From contig CM036622.1 of NCBI GenBank assembly GCA_020746105.1, forward strand, positions 10,651,487-10,715,486: a stretch of 64,000 bases of DNA, written 5' to 3'. Below the pieces are notes generated by a model. It did not search any database. It was not told the DNA's origin and worked only from the letters and a program-made list of their open reading frames with translations. The stretch comes from Trogon surrucura. Lineage: Eukaryota; Chordata; Aves; Trogoniformes; Trogonidae. Positions 1-13,200 of the stretch are shown piece after piece (the stretch's first letter is position 1; the number at the start of each line of letters is the position of its first letter). A program made the position numbers and the translations under genes.

Positions 1-74
1 ACATAAGGTATAAATATCAGGGAGGGAGGGGAATTATTTGAGTTGGTAGAAGAGATCACAGTTAAAACAGAAGA

Positions 75-325
75 AATGAATGTGAGGAAAGGAAAATGTA
101 CATGGCCTTCTGAGGAAAATTTCCTGGAGAGTGAGAGCCACAGGACCATGGAGCAGTCCTCTAAATAAATTGGTGGAAGCTCCATCTCTGGAGACATTTA
201 AACCTGGACTGAACAAAGCATTAGAAAATATAAAAATACACTGTAGGGAACAATCCTGTACTGTCAGGGGATGGACTAGATGACTTAATGCATCTTTTCC
301 ATTTCTAATTTCGATGATTCTATGG
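75..325 (+). mobile_element. Old CR1 LINE 3' fragment
   Basis: This is a diverged 3' end of a chicken-repeat-1 (CR1) LINE in plus orientation. Landmarks in CR1 order are GAGAGCCACAGGACCATGGA, GGTGGAAGCTCCATCTCTGG, GAGACATTTAAACCTGGACT, GGGATGGACTAGATGACTTA and the terminal GATGATTCTATGG. CR1 elements insert by target-primed reverse transcription, are usually 5'-truncated and end in short 8-bp repeats rather than poly(A), as here. Many substitutions and a reading frame full of stops show an ancient insertion. The 5' limit is uncertain and may extend to the window start. Confidence 0.85.
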
Positions 326-3300
326 CTCATTAATTGCATATCATACAAATGCAGTAAAATTTGATGGGAATTAAAAAAAAAAAAAGTAAAAGAGCCTACA
401 CTGTGGGAAGGCTGCCAGACTAAGTATAGATATATTCCTTAAAACATAGCAGACAAGTACATCTCTCCTTAGGGTTGTTATTATTATTCTAGAAGTTATT
501 CTATTCACATTTTCTTTGGGATATTCATGCTGCATGTAGCCAAGTGCAGCATAGGTGGTACTTTCCTATGATCACATCTTGGGAATTGATGCTTTGCGCT
601 GTTTCCTTGGGAATGTAAAAATACAGTTTCCTACACTAGGGTGTACTATGGTGAAGTTAAGCAGCAATCTCCCTTTGCAGAACTGAAATTATATAGGGCT
701 CAATCTTTTTTGGTTGAAATGCACAGCAGAACTTTAACTGATTTCAGTTGTCTGGGATCTAAACACTGTATTGGTAGCACTCCCTGAATCCAGAGCCTGC
801 TAGAAAATTCAGTAGCAGTTTGTCAATGAAAGGACAACAACATTTTGAGGATGTGTCATTTTTTGTTGAAGATCTTTAAATAGATGCTGATTCTTGATTC
901 TATGCACTGGTTGTTCAAATAAAGTCATTGTGTAGCTCAAGCCAACCTTTTTCTCCTCCCAAACAGGTCTCACACCTTGAGTGGGAGACTCAAACTTCTT
1001 CTTCAGCCTTTCCCACAGAATGAGCTACACCCCATATTTTTCTGCAGACTATCACAGTGACCTCCTACCTCAGACCAGGCAGATCGAAGCAGCAGAGCAC
1101 TGCAACCTTCCACCCAGTGGTGACTGACATGATGATCTTGGAGCAGAGAAGAAACCACAGCATTGCATCTCAGCTGGGGACATACCGCACCTCTTGGTAC
1201 GCGGTAGACCATGCCATTGGCTTGAAAGTGGGCAAAATTATACTTGAAAGGTCTCTGCCCCCATAGGGACTTTGAGAACACGAAACTGTGGCCAAGTTCT
1301 CGCCTAAGCTGAAGCCTTTGGTGCTCAGAGTCTTCGTCAGTGAACTCAGGCTACGCAGCTTGCGTGCTGGGCTTTTTTTACCTACTTCTCTAGAATAGTA
1401 TAATAATGTTTAAAGAGCAGCACAACTGAGTGCAGCTGGCCAGTAACTCAGCTTTATGGTATCTTAGCAGAAAATTGAGTGAGGCAGGGAATCAGGGTGT
1501 ACTCACACATACACATGATGTATTTCATTTCACTAGCTGCTCAACTAAACACAAACCACATCTTTTTCTTCCTGTCTAAACATGCTGCTATGGAACGTTA
1601 AGTCCTGTCCTCTTAATTTCTAACCTCAGTCTGTTAACTGGCTCTGTCCTGAGCTGTCTCCCTGACCATATAAACTGCAAAACATCGAGTAAATCAATTT
1701 ATGTTTCCATTTGAACTTGTTACAGATGTTCATTTGGTTTCCAGATCTGCACAAATTTCTTCAACAGGTTAACAATGAGGCCCCTTTTTCTCCAAAGAGC
1801 TCTATGATAATTGGCACATCCTGAGCCTCAGAGAAAGACCGTGCCCAAGAGTAGCACGCCATGAGAGTGTCATTTCCCCCTAAAGTCCCGTGACATTTTT
1901 GGCACTGATCAATTCACACAGTTAGTAATAACTTCTTATATATGATGTGCTCACAGAAATCACTAAAGAAATGTGTAAACATATTCAGGAAAGTACTTCT
2001 CAATGCAAGACAGAAATAAAGGGGAAATGCTTTTGGCACATCCTTGCAGTGTTCTTATGGCAGGAGGGAATTCCCTTTTCTGAGCGAATGCTCTGGGAAG
2101 GAGGAGGTGGTGCCAACTTTAGTGAAGCTAAGAGCTAGCCTGTAGGGCAAGATAAACCTTAAACCAGTGAGGTTAGTATGGCCACAGAAGTGCACATATG
2201 AAAAAAGAGATAAAATTTAGCCTAGACATCCTCCAGCTTGAGGCTTGGTTAAAGGACAGTAATTTGGCTTCATTTCAAAAGAGATAAGGGGCAGAAACAA
2301 AACAAAGTGTCCATTCCAGAGAGAGGCAGTGCAGCAGAGTCCTACTGGAGGTATAAGGAACCTTTGATTGTAGGGGAACTTAAAGAGAGGGGAAATGATG
2401 GACCAACTGGGTGGTGAAAAGGAGAGCTCTCTTGCTACCCTCCTGGTCCAGGGTGGGGAGATACCAGGGCTGCTTACAGTGCAAACAGAGACCTCAGTGC
2501 TGGAGACCTGCTCAGACTCTTTCTAGGGTCTTGAGGAGGCTCAGAGCTGAACTTGCATCAAGTGGGGAATACGTAGTGTGTTATTGCTTTACCACTCAAC
2601 TTGGATGACTTTATTAATGAACCATGGCACAACAGCACCGCCGCAATGTTGGTGAAGAAGATGCTTCCACACCACAGCTCTGTGTAAGGGTGTCTGCTCT
2701 TCTACTTATATTTTCCTTCAGGGCACAGTTTGTGCAAATTTCTTACCCTTGCAAAGGAGAATTCTTTATTTCACCCTTGTTGTTCTTCTCTGCTCTCTGC
2801 GATAGAGTAACAAAGCATGGTTGCTGTAAACCTAATTTAGCTGGTCCCTTTGAGAGCTCACCTTCATTGGCTTCTTCAGGTCCCTGCTGCAAGACCATGA
2901 AGAGATAAGACCTCCTCTGTAGCTGTTGTGCCAAAAGAAAAATAAAGGGAGAAGCGTGTTGTCTCACGGGCTGTGAGACCAACACTAGCATCTGAAAAAA
3001 AGAAAGAATCTTAAAAGAGTAATAACATTAATGCAGATGTAGAACTGTCATATTTAATTTACAATGGGCAGACAATTCCAGGCAATCACTCCCACAGCTA
3101 TCATAACTCAGACACATTGCGTATATGTGCGTGTGTGCACGCGCTGCATTTATATGTGTGTGTGTGTTGCATAGATATGTAGAAAACTCATTATTGTGTA
3201 CAGCAACGGTAAATATTTCACAGACCTCATTCTTTAAGTCTTAGTCCTTAGTGAAGCCACTGAGGGAAGTTTTACCGGAATATAAAATGACAAAGTCAAC

Positions 3301-5574
3301 AAGACTTGGATCTGTAGGGACCGGTCGACTTTCTCTCATTGGTGCTGTTCCTCGGTGGTGACAGTAAGAGAAAGGGGCACCTCCTCTCCTCCTCTGGGGG
3401 AAGGACCCCTGTGCCACATGGAGCAGGCAGAGCAGTGCTTGGATGATCTGTGTGCTTTCTATCTCATTTTAGAGAGAAAGGGGGACAGTGAGGATGGATG
3501 GAGGAAAGTTGGAGCAGAGGCTCTTCTTCCTCTGCACAGCCCGAAGATGTTCTCCTTAGAAAGCGAGAGCCTGGTGCAAGCTGTTTACCAATTTGCACGC
3601 CTGCAGTGTTCCTGGGAGAAGGTCTAGACAGAGCGTGGCCATCTATTTTTGCTATATAAAACCAGATTAGGTCCTTGCAGCTCGTTAACAAATTATTTTA
3701 AAAATTAAATGAGAAAATGCCACTTCTACATTGCCTTAGGCAGCCTATCTGAAATGATGCTCACTTGACGTGAAGTGTCTGTTTGCCTGTGAAGCCTGAT
3801 AAGGCACAGATTCTTTAAATCTGAGCTGATTCAGCTCTCTTTTCTCACCTGTGGTCTTACTCCAACATGAGTCTCCTAAGAATTAATAGACTACTGCATG
3901 TGAATAAGCAGGGAGGAATCAGGTTTTTGCTGAATGCTGGCATGTTTCAGATTCATCTGGCCCACAGACAGCATTGCTCATGCTGAGTTTATCTAGCCCA
4001 GAAAGAGTTTTCTGCTTTTCTGACTCCTTTCCTGTCAAATGGAAACCAATCAATTCTCAGAGGGTGTTGAACTGAAACCAAAAAGCCAGTTTAAAATGTA
4101 TCTTGCTGGAAATTGGCAAGCCTATCTACCTGCTCCACATCACTGCCTTTCTGCTCAAGTACTGTCTTTACTTGGCAGTGACACAAGATGGAATGAAAAC
4201 AAGCAGTTCTTCCCAAATTCCTGCCTGCTTAAATTTACATATAAGATTAAATGATTTTTTGTCTTGTTATTATACCCCCTGGGTTCCTGCATTACAGGTT
4301 GTTTTATGCATAAATCATTTATAGCTGACACATTGCCTATAATTTTCTCCAGAAACTGGTAATTTCTTAGTGCAGTAAATTCACTATAATTTATAGCAGA
4401 AAACACCTTGGAGTTCGAGAGCTAACATTCCTCACTTGTGGTCCTAAGCTGTCAGGCGTTGCTGTGCTCCTGCCTTGCTACCAAGCAGTCGCTGTGCTTC
4501 CCCTCCAGCAGTGCCTGCGTATCAGTTATGGGCAAAATTAGACAGGGAGCCAGGAAGACCCCAACAACTTGTTTGCAAACTGCTGTGGAATCAGCCAAAC
4601 TGAAAGATGCTTGCTTTTTCTTTTATGCTGGCATTTTATTCCATCATGAGCCCAAAGAGACTTACTTACATTTAGTTAGTTATATACACTTCTATCTTAG
4701 TTATTCCAGTTTTATTTGTTGTGCTGTAACTCATTAACTAAAAAAAAAAAAGAAAATAAAAAAGAGAGTTTCCTGTGTGACATGGAAGAAGTTTTTCTGA
4801 GGAGATTAATAACTTTCCCAGTCACATATGGTCAAGCCCTGTTTGCTTCTAGCCATATTTCAGAATGCTCTGGGGCTTTTTTTGGTGGTAGCTTGTCAAA
4901 AAAAAGCCATTTATCCGAGAGCCATTCATGCCAAGCCTGGAGCTGCTCAGCCATGCTTTGCTCGTATCATTTGTCCAGTGAAATGATAAGCTGAAAGCTC
5001 TTGCCTTGTAATACTGGATAAAATGTGTGTGTTTGCTGCACAGCCTTTGTCCTCTTCTGCAGCACGTGAAGCTGAGGGCGTGTGTGTGCAGCTGTTGCAC
5101 CACTTTGGAAGTTGCTCGTACAAAGACACTTGCTCCCCGTGATGAAGGGAAGGAGCAGTCACACTATATACTTTGCAAGTGCGAAAAGTTGCTGCTGTGG
5201 ACTAGGGTGTGAATTTACAGCTCATCCACTGCTCAGAGACAAATGTTCCTCTGTGGGTTTGTAGATCTTGGTGAAAACCTGGTCTTCTCCATGCAGCACA
5301 GCTGAACCGTGGTGTGTGCGAGTCCGTGCACAAGGGCAGGTCCCACAGAGCAGCTACTGCAGGATAAAACCTTTCCCTAGCTTCCCTCCTAGAGACATTT
5401 TCATGTCTTACCCAAGGACGGTTGCCGATGATGAAGGCAGTCATCAGAAACATCTTGTCTCCCCTCTACACACTCCTGGAAGGCACTGTCTCAGCCCCTC
5501 ATTTTCTCTCAGACACCCTCAGACTAGCCCAGGATGGTGGGGCCGGTGGATGTCCCATGGACCTGGCCCACCAC
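326..5574. other. Unique non-coding stretch, no gene seen
   Basis: I see no convincing exon, RNA gene or recognisable transposon here apart from the small TG repeat listed separately. The open frames are at most about 136 codons, overlap on opposite strands and do not resemble a protein family I know. A block at 1003-1281 is open on the minus strand for 92 codons, but no family could be assigned. Short A runs occur near 373-385 and 4740-4751. Confidence 0.6.
3121..3170. repeat. Imperfect (TG)n microsatellite
   Basis: Alternating purine-pyrimidine sequence made of TG, TATG and CACG steps, with the longest pure stretch being (TG)6-7 near 3155-3167. It is interrupted by a CACGCGCTGCATT segment. 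Confidence 0.75.
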
Positions 5575-5830
5575 AGAGGGATTTGTTTAGTCTAGCAAGA
5601 GGATGGCTGCAAAGAGATAGGATCACTCTCTATAAATACATGGAGGGTAAACAACAGGGAGGCAGAAGAGACTTTTAAAAGAATGTTTTTTATTTTCGGG
5701 TTTAGGACCATGTTGGCACAAGAACAAATGGTTTTAAACTGGCCGCAAATAAATTTAGGCTACAAATTAGAAGAAAGTCCTAATCAGCAGAGCAGGGAGG
5801 TCCTGGAGCCGCTTTCCAATTGGAGCAGCA
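5575..5830 (+). mobile_element. Diverged CR1 LINE fragment
   Basis: This plus-strand stretch follows the order of the CR1 ORF2 C-terminal region. It has an AGAGGATGGCTGCAAAGAGA element, then GATCACTCTCTATAAATACA with TGGAGGGTAAA, then AATGGTTTTAAACTGG, then AAATTTAGGCTACAAATTAG and finally GCAGGGAGGTCCTGGAG. These match the CR1 phrases for 'gacctcatcactctctacaa...', 'aatggttttaaactg...', 'gatttagattagatat...' and 'cagggaagtggtggag'. The element lacks the usual 3' tail, so it is either truncated at the 3' side or too diverged to follow past about 5830. It has a different age and family flavour from the copy at 30146. Confidence 0.8.
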
Positions 5831-7170
5831 GCAGGCAAAACCAAACTGCTGTCAAGAAGATGGTGGTGGATAATTACATGAAAGGTTTTATATGTTATGC
5901 TTGTGCTAAGAAGACACTGGCTGGAAAGTGTGGGCGGTCTCTTCTCATCCTGCTTGCTCTATAGTGTCTCTCAGGGCCTCTTTCAGCTCCCCAGGGAGGG
6001 ACTCTCCTAAATCATTTATTCCCTGAGAGTCCGGAGAGATCAGCCTCTTCAATCCAGGGCCAAGGTACTGATCAGGGAAGGTCTATCCTCCTTCTCGCAT
6101 GCCCTGAGCCAAGGTCAACCCAAATAAAATAAGAGACCGGAAACTCAGAGAAGCTAGCAAGATCTACATTTTTAGAAATGGTTTTTCAGATAAACTTTCT
6201 GAGATTCTGTCAATCCCCAGTGTCAACAGCCCAAGTTTTCAAAACTTATTTATTTCTGAATCACAACTATTTACTTTTGGAAACACAGACCCAGGTTTGA
6301 ATCATCTGCAGGGTCTTGCTGTAAAAAGCAGTATATGTAAGCCATTCATGAGCTTCTTTTTCATTAGCAGGGATTTTCTTCATGTGTAGAAAAAATATTG
6401 GGAAAACAGACTTAGTTTAAAGAAGACTTACATGTTTTGATCAATTTTTCAGCTGTGTTTGGGAAGAGTGTATTGACACGGAAAATAGGATTAGAAAAGC
6501 ATAAGAAAAGGCAGGGAAAATACAAAAAGAAGATCACAAACTATTAGCAGCAAAATTCCTTAGGTCACAAATCCCAGTATTTTAATCCATACAACTTCTA
6601 GTTTGCAATTAAGACTGTTCAGAGAAATTGAATAGCATGTAACTGAATATTTAATACTGGCAAAAATTGCTGCCCCAGTGCAATTAGTTTAGCAGGACAG
6701 GCAAGTCTTGCATCTGCCTTTACAGATCTGTGCAGATTTGAAAAGCAGAAATGAAAATTCATCTTAGGTTTATACTCACAAACGCAGCCGGCAGACACAG
6801 CAAAATGCCCAAGTGTGGGTAAATGTATAAATACATAATAACATGAAAAAAAAGAGTCATTTCTCATGATGACTTGTTTCCTTTTTGGAAATTGCAGGCA
6901 AAGTCTCATCTTTGCTGATTATACTTGCCCGTACTTGGTAAAAACCTCTAAATTTCAGCAACACTCTGGTGTCGCCTGCTCCACTCCTAAAACCCAGAGG
7001 CAGGAGACAGCCCATGGCCCGCACTGCCATCACCAGTGACAAATCACTGGACACCTTGTTGTCTCAGCCTCCTGTGTGACTTTGGTGTTTGACTTGGCGG
7101 GTCTCAGTGTTCCTACTGTGATTCAACATATCCACTGCACACAAACCCTTCAAAATGTCAAACGTCAGAG
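5831..7170. other. Unique non-coding stretch, no gene seen
   Basis: No gene or repeat is recognised. The sequence from 5831 to about 5960 may be the remainder of the CR1 copy just upstream, but no diagnostic motif survives. The rest is AT-rich with stops in all frames; the longest open frame is under 100 codons. Confidence 0.55.
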
Positions 7171-7274
7171 ATTAAAATAAAATAATAAAATACAATAAAA
7201 TATAGCAAAATACAGCAAAATAAAATAAAATAAAATAAAATAAAATAAAATAAAATAAAATAAAATAAAATAAT
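7171..7274. repeat. (TAAAA)n pentanucleotide microsatellite
   Basis: About ten perfect TAAAA units run from 7221 to 7270. They are flanked on the left by degenerate versions (TAAAATACAATAAAATATAG, then CAAAATACAGCAAAA) back to about 7171. The gradient from degenerate to perfect units is typical of a microsatellite growing from an A-rich seed. No LINE or SINE body precedes it, so a retroposon tail is not supported. Confidence 0.95.
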
Positions 7275-10200
7275 ACAGTGATCGCAGGATATGTGACTTC
7301 TAAGGCAGCCATGACAAAAATACATCCTCAATCACATACACTTAGACCACTTCAAAGGAAATGCCATTTAATGAAAGGCTGACTCTTCATCAGGCCTTTT
7401 CAGATCAGGCCTTTTTCTCAGGTCTGTTTCTGGAACATGTTTAAAGAAAACTTTTTCCCCTCACCCATTTGGAAAATGTTTTACATTCCAGTGTTAAAAC
7501 TCAGATTGCATACTCTCCAGTCCTCTCTAGGGCCCTGCAATAAATGTCACAACGAAAAGGAGGGAGAGGTTTTGACTCTGGCTGTTTCAGGCACTAGTTT
7601 AAATTTTGGTTGTTTACTGTAGCTTACATAAATTAAACTCTGAACATCCTTCTCCTCCTCTGTTCCTTTCAACAGATTTCATGCCAAAACCTTTTCAGGT
7701 ATGCAGCTGTAAATCTGGAGAAATTCCCCTGGGTTGACCAAACTGCCACAGACTTATGCTTCTAAATAAGAGCAGTGTACTGCCAATGTGGTTACAAGGT
7801 TGACATGAGCCTAGACTTTATTTTTTTCTTCCAATGTTGCAAAACTATGGTCTTAACACAGTTTATACTGGACAATTTCCATCCTCCAAGAACCCAACAA
7901 GTAAAGCGCGTTTGTGAGGAGAGTGTCAGAGATTTCCAGAAAATAAGGGAGGTAGCTTTAGGCTGTCAGTCTGCTCTTTGACAGTGCCATGGGAGCTTAT
8001 TCTGGCACGGGTGACTCCCAGACCACTTATTTGGAAAACCCTCACCTAATGGGAGAAATTTCAGATGTGCCTGCATTACTTTGGAGACATTATTCAAGCA
8101 CATGTAAATTCCCATCTTACACATAATTTCTAGAACTTGATTTTATGTTCCTGTTGCTGAAAATCATCCACTTTGGAAGGATATATTTATGTTTCGATGG
8201 TGCTTATATCACTGGAGACATCCAGGATAGCTGTAAAACCTGACAGTGTAGTGTTAGGTACTCTTCTGAAGTACCAATGCGTGGAGCTCTCCCCTGCCGT
8301 GCTCTCGTTGAACCTCACATCAAAATCCCAACAGAGGGACAAAAACACAGTGGCTTTGATGGTGACTTAGTGAGAGTGACAGTGCGTCTTTAATTGGTAC
8401 ACACATCCAGTTCACAGGCTTTTAAACTCTCCTGTCATTATGGCAAGTCCAAGCAAATGTCTCTGATTTTGGCTTTGCAGATCACTCTTTCAACTTTCTG
8501 TGACTTCTGTAGTGTGGCCCATTGCCTTGCTTCTCCAAGCCCCCAAACCAACTGGAGTTACACTGCACAAGACTTTCCAGCAGCAATTACAGTTGTTTCC
8601 TGCCCTGATCCCTGCTTGGCAGAAGTTGTTGAAGGTACAGACCCAGTCCTCGCAAACTCTTTAATTCATTAAGGAAATGGCAACAGTTTGGCAGCAGCAT
8701 CTTCCCTCTGTAAGATTCATTGCTGAAGGATTGAAAGAAGAGCTCAGGACTGGGTGTTATCATCTCCATACACGTCCTGAGACATAGCCTTAGAGCAAAG
8801 CACCAAAAGACCTGTGACAACCCTGCTGTGAAGATCCTGATAAACCTGTGCTCCCCCTCTCTTTGCATAAGTCTGGCGTGTCTTGCTGACAAGTCCACAG
8901 CTCGTGCATGAACTAGGAGTGTGTGTTCACCACCACTCCTGGCAGAGTCAGGAGGGAACACTGTCTTCCGACACGTGCCGCTGCGTACTCTGAAGGAGTC
9001 ATAAACTAGATGGAAAGTGTGACAGCAGAGTGAGATGAACATCAGACCAGCCTGCACACACAGGCTTTTTGCAAACTGCAGAGTGATTGGGAATTGAGAG
9101 TTGTTGCTGGATGATGGTCTCCCTACACTATCATATCACTCCCCTTTACGTTTTTGTCCATACATTCGGTCAACACCTGTGCTGGTCCACTATGACCTGC
9201 CTACTCCAGGAAGCCAGCACATATTAGCAAAGCACTCAGGGGTAACTTCATTGTCAGTGCTGCCTAGGAAGAATATGTTTCATGATAATCTTAATTTTAA
9301 GAGATCTAAGACAAGGCCAGTAATATAACTCAGTGTATCCCACTTTCTGATGCTAAAAAGCTTCATACTTCAGTGTCAGAGAGGTATATCTCTGATGGAA
9401 ACTCTAGTGCTTTTTTTGTGAAGTATTTTTTTTCCAGTTCCCAGTGCTTCTTGCTGAAAAATTTTCAGTCGTGACAAAGGGGGTTTGAATCAGCACTTGT
9501 GTGCTTGGGCACTAGCATACACTAGTTGAGAGAGTCTGATGGTATCTGTTGGAATTTCTAGTATGTTAAATAAGGGAAATATTAATCATTTCCTTTTTAA
9601 ACACCAACAATATGTTCTGTGCTCTGCTGTACAGAATCCAAAGTACAGACAGTGCTTGTACTGAAGAACTTGCATGTCCAAACAAGATGCTCACAGGCCA
9701 GACAGACTGCAGTGAGTAACTCAGAGGTACAAAAGCTTTTATACTGGTATACATGAAATGATTATGTGTGAATTGTCAGAGTTTATAGTAAAAGGAACAT
9801 GCTAACTTGCTGCTGTAACAAATATTATTGCTCTATTCATAGTCAGTCACCAGATGTACAGAACTACTCATCTCTTTCATACATTGTTTTAATTTTGTCC
9901 AAAAAACTTAAAAAACCACCACAGGTTCCACAAAAAGGCAAAGGTGAGCATTTGATGAGGTCATTAGTGTTGTCTTGCTTTACCTTATTACATTGTCATA
10001 GCCTCGTGCTTTTTATTTAGAAGTCTTAAGGAGTACATGGAGGATTCCTGTTGATTATAAACTGAATTCTAGAAAGCAGGGAAGAAAGACATAATCAGTT
10101 CATTCTTGGGTATGGCGACCAGTTTGAGTCATTGACATACAACTGGACCTTTTGCTCATTTCTTTCTGCACAGGTAAATGACAATTATCCACCTGAACAT

Positions 10201-13200
10201 GCCTTTCCATGCTGCCCAGTTTGTATACCCTTGGGACGAAAATGGTACCTCATGAATAAGATAACATGTCAGACTAGCTTGGCAAAATTGGGGAGTTGGG
10301 CACTTTTTAAAGTTATTACAACTTTTTCTCCATGGTTAGATCAGGGACTTAACACACATCAGTTCCGCTGACCAAATCCAGCAGCCCACATCAGCCACTA
10401 AGCTCTCAACCAATGTCCTGCATGCAATAACAGGCAGAAGACAGAATGACCACACACAGCAGTCTGCTACAGTGTAGGCCCCATGAATTACTATTTCCAG
10501 TGAAGAAATGGTTTTCTGCTTTGGTGAATCCTATTGTCTTAGTCCTTTCCCAAAAAAATCTGTCAAGAGCAGAGAGAGTATGAAGTCCAAGGACAGGAAG
10601 AAAGCTCAAAGACCAACAAATACATGTTGAAAAGGGGCATGCTTGATTCAGATAGCTGCGAACTAGAGGGCATGTCATGAAACAGCAGTTAGTATCTTAT
10701 TCTACACTATGAAGTAACCTATCTCAGATGCTGACCTCCAGAGCTGCTTTGGATCAAAAAGTTCCCTCTGAAATCCATACTAGTTTGTTGCTTTCCACAT
10801 TGCGCTGCTTAAAAATCATGAAGTAATGACTCCTCAAAAGGGAAATGACTCATTCGCAATCGTTGGCAAGTTTGCTAACAGATCAAGAAGCAGGAGAAAA
10901 TGCAGATGTGTATTTGCTGTTGAGAGAGATTTTCTTTAATTTGGTCGGAGCATACACAGAATACTGATAAAATTGATCCTGACATTGCCCAAAAGGTTGA
11001 AAAGGAAAGGAGCAATGGTAAGTAGAAGAGAGGGAGGAAAAAGAAACAAGGCATATAATTTTGATTGATTTTACATTCAATGTGGGGTGCTCTGTTGCTC
11101 TTTTTTAGTGTAAAAACAACTATTTTAAGAAGAATGTTCAGTGTGTTGGGAATATTGTGGAGCAGGACAAATCTTTTATTCAAAGACCTAATTGTTAATA
11201 AAGAGCTACTGAAAAACTGGTAACTCCATATCTTTTTTCAACTGGATAAATTTGGAGACAGTGGATTAGATTCTGAAATTTATTTTGGCTTGTGAGTTTA
11301 AGTGCAAAGAAGATTTTCAAAGATGCCTAGATAGATCAAATATCTATTTCTAATTAAACTGAAAGAAGTAAGCATCTCAATGACTTGCTGACATGCTGGT
11401 AACATGCCTTGCTTCTAGAATTATTCACAAAGGCATAAAAGCATTTAAGAGGCTTTTTTTTGTTAAGGCAGGGTCAAGAGAGATCAAGTGGGCTGCCAGC
11501 AAGCCCCAAGAATTCAACCATGCACAGCTGCAGAGCCAGCCAGGAGGAACCCATGGGCTGGATGTGGATGTAGGGCTTGAGAACAGGATGTGTTTGTAAT
11601 TGCAGAAGGATCTCAAGGTCTCTTTGTGAAGTCAGGACAACTGAGGCAATGTCAGGTGATTTAAAAGAGGGGCCATGGAGAGGACGTGACTTCTGCCTCT
11701 TGGTATTCTTGCTTCAATGAAAATGTTAAAAATGCTGCTGAATCCTAAGGCTCCCTCAACAACTTTGGAGTTAATTCCTATTTCCAAGAGAGAAGAATGG
11801 AAGGTGAGGGAAACAATGAAAGAGATTGTAATTACATTACCTCTTGTTGAGTCTGTAGCCAAAAAAAGTCCATTACTTACCTCACTTCCTCTTATGAAGG
11901 TGTACTTTTATTTTCTAGCCTGTGGTATCTCTCTACACATTTGTCTGCAGGCACTGGCAAGAGGTATGTCATGTGGATGTGGGAAGGAAATAAGGAGCTT
12001 GAACAAGCTATACTTTATTCTAGTTATTTTTTCCCAAATTTGAATAGAAATCTTAAAGTTTCAGTTTAACCAACAGCACAGAGAACTGGTGAGAGAAGCC
12101 CTTATCCTCCAAGCAAAATGAGTTTATTGATCCCTGTTCAGCCTCAGTTAAATCCCAGTTCATGTCACAAAGCCACCAAACATATCTGAGCAGTATTTGG
12201 CATTATTTGGGGTCTTTCTCACTTCAGAGATGCCCAAGATTGTGCTCACATAGATGTGGAGTCTGTTACTTAAAATCAAGACTTTACTTGCAAAACTGGA
12301 AAGCAGGAACATCTAGGTTAAATATTGCAGATTTTTCTGCTGGCCTCAGCAGAGCAGCTTCTTTAGATGAACAGAGCAGCACTTACTTCAAAAAACACCT
12401 CTATTCCAACTTCAGCTTTGGCTTCCCTGTCGAGTTAATTAATCTCCAAGGATTGGAGATTAAGTGAATTTGGAAAGTGAGCAGAATTTGGTTCTCAGAG
12501 AGTTGCATACATTTGCCATTTGTGGTTAGGAATAGAACCCAGAGACTGTTTATTCCATGGTAGGAAAAACAGTTTTTACTTTTCTTAAACACAGCTAGCT
12601 AGTTTATGACTCCTGGCAGGAGTACAGTAACTTTGAGCAACTAGTTTGTTTGCTCCAACTAATTTATAGAGGGTAGTATTCATTTTCCCTTTCCCTTAAA
12701 GGGGTTCTGTCATGTAATTTAGGCCCCCAACGAGACATTGCTTACACCCGATAGAAATCAGGCATACAGCGTTCTTCAGGATCCAAATAGCCAGACAAGG
12801 GTGTGCTAAATTCATCATGCTGCCAACAAGATATTAAATGCAACAGCTACTTCTATGTCCTGTAATTCTTCAGGCCTCTGGAGCAAGAGGCCCTTTTTCA
12901 GACAATGGATGGGGAGTGAGTTAATTAGCAATGTGATTCCAACAATTGGGCTGATGTCATTAAGGCAAACTCAGAGTAAAGTAAGGCAGTAGTCATCCGG
13001 CTGTCTTGAACAAGCAAGGAAAAGAAGGGTGAAACCCCACCATATTAGAACAGCCATTTATGACTGAAACCAAAGATTTTGGAAGTGGCTATGGTGTTTT
13101 GCTCCTGGTTTTGATTCACACTCACCACGTGTTCTTTAAGCATTCCCTCTCCATTTGACTTATCTGTGAGCAGCAGTGGTGTAAGTTTGGGTAAGCTCCC

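Noticed and set aside
1003-1281. Minus-strand 92-codon frame and overlapping plus frame, as a possible old retrocopy.
   Set aside because: Translations in all nearby frames matched no protein I recognise, and there is no poly(A) or splice context.
8587-9057. 156-codon minus frame as a possible gene.
   Set aside because: No domain, no splice context and no recognisable homologue. Its length is within what chance allows in 64 kb.
10132-10371. A frame containing VNDNYPPE after a pyrimidine-rich CACAG, considered as a cadherin-like exon.
   Set aside because: The cadherin likeness is limited to a few residues. The rest of the frame does not fit a cadherin repeat.
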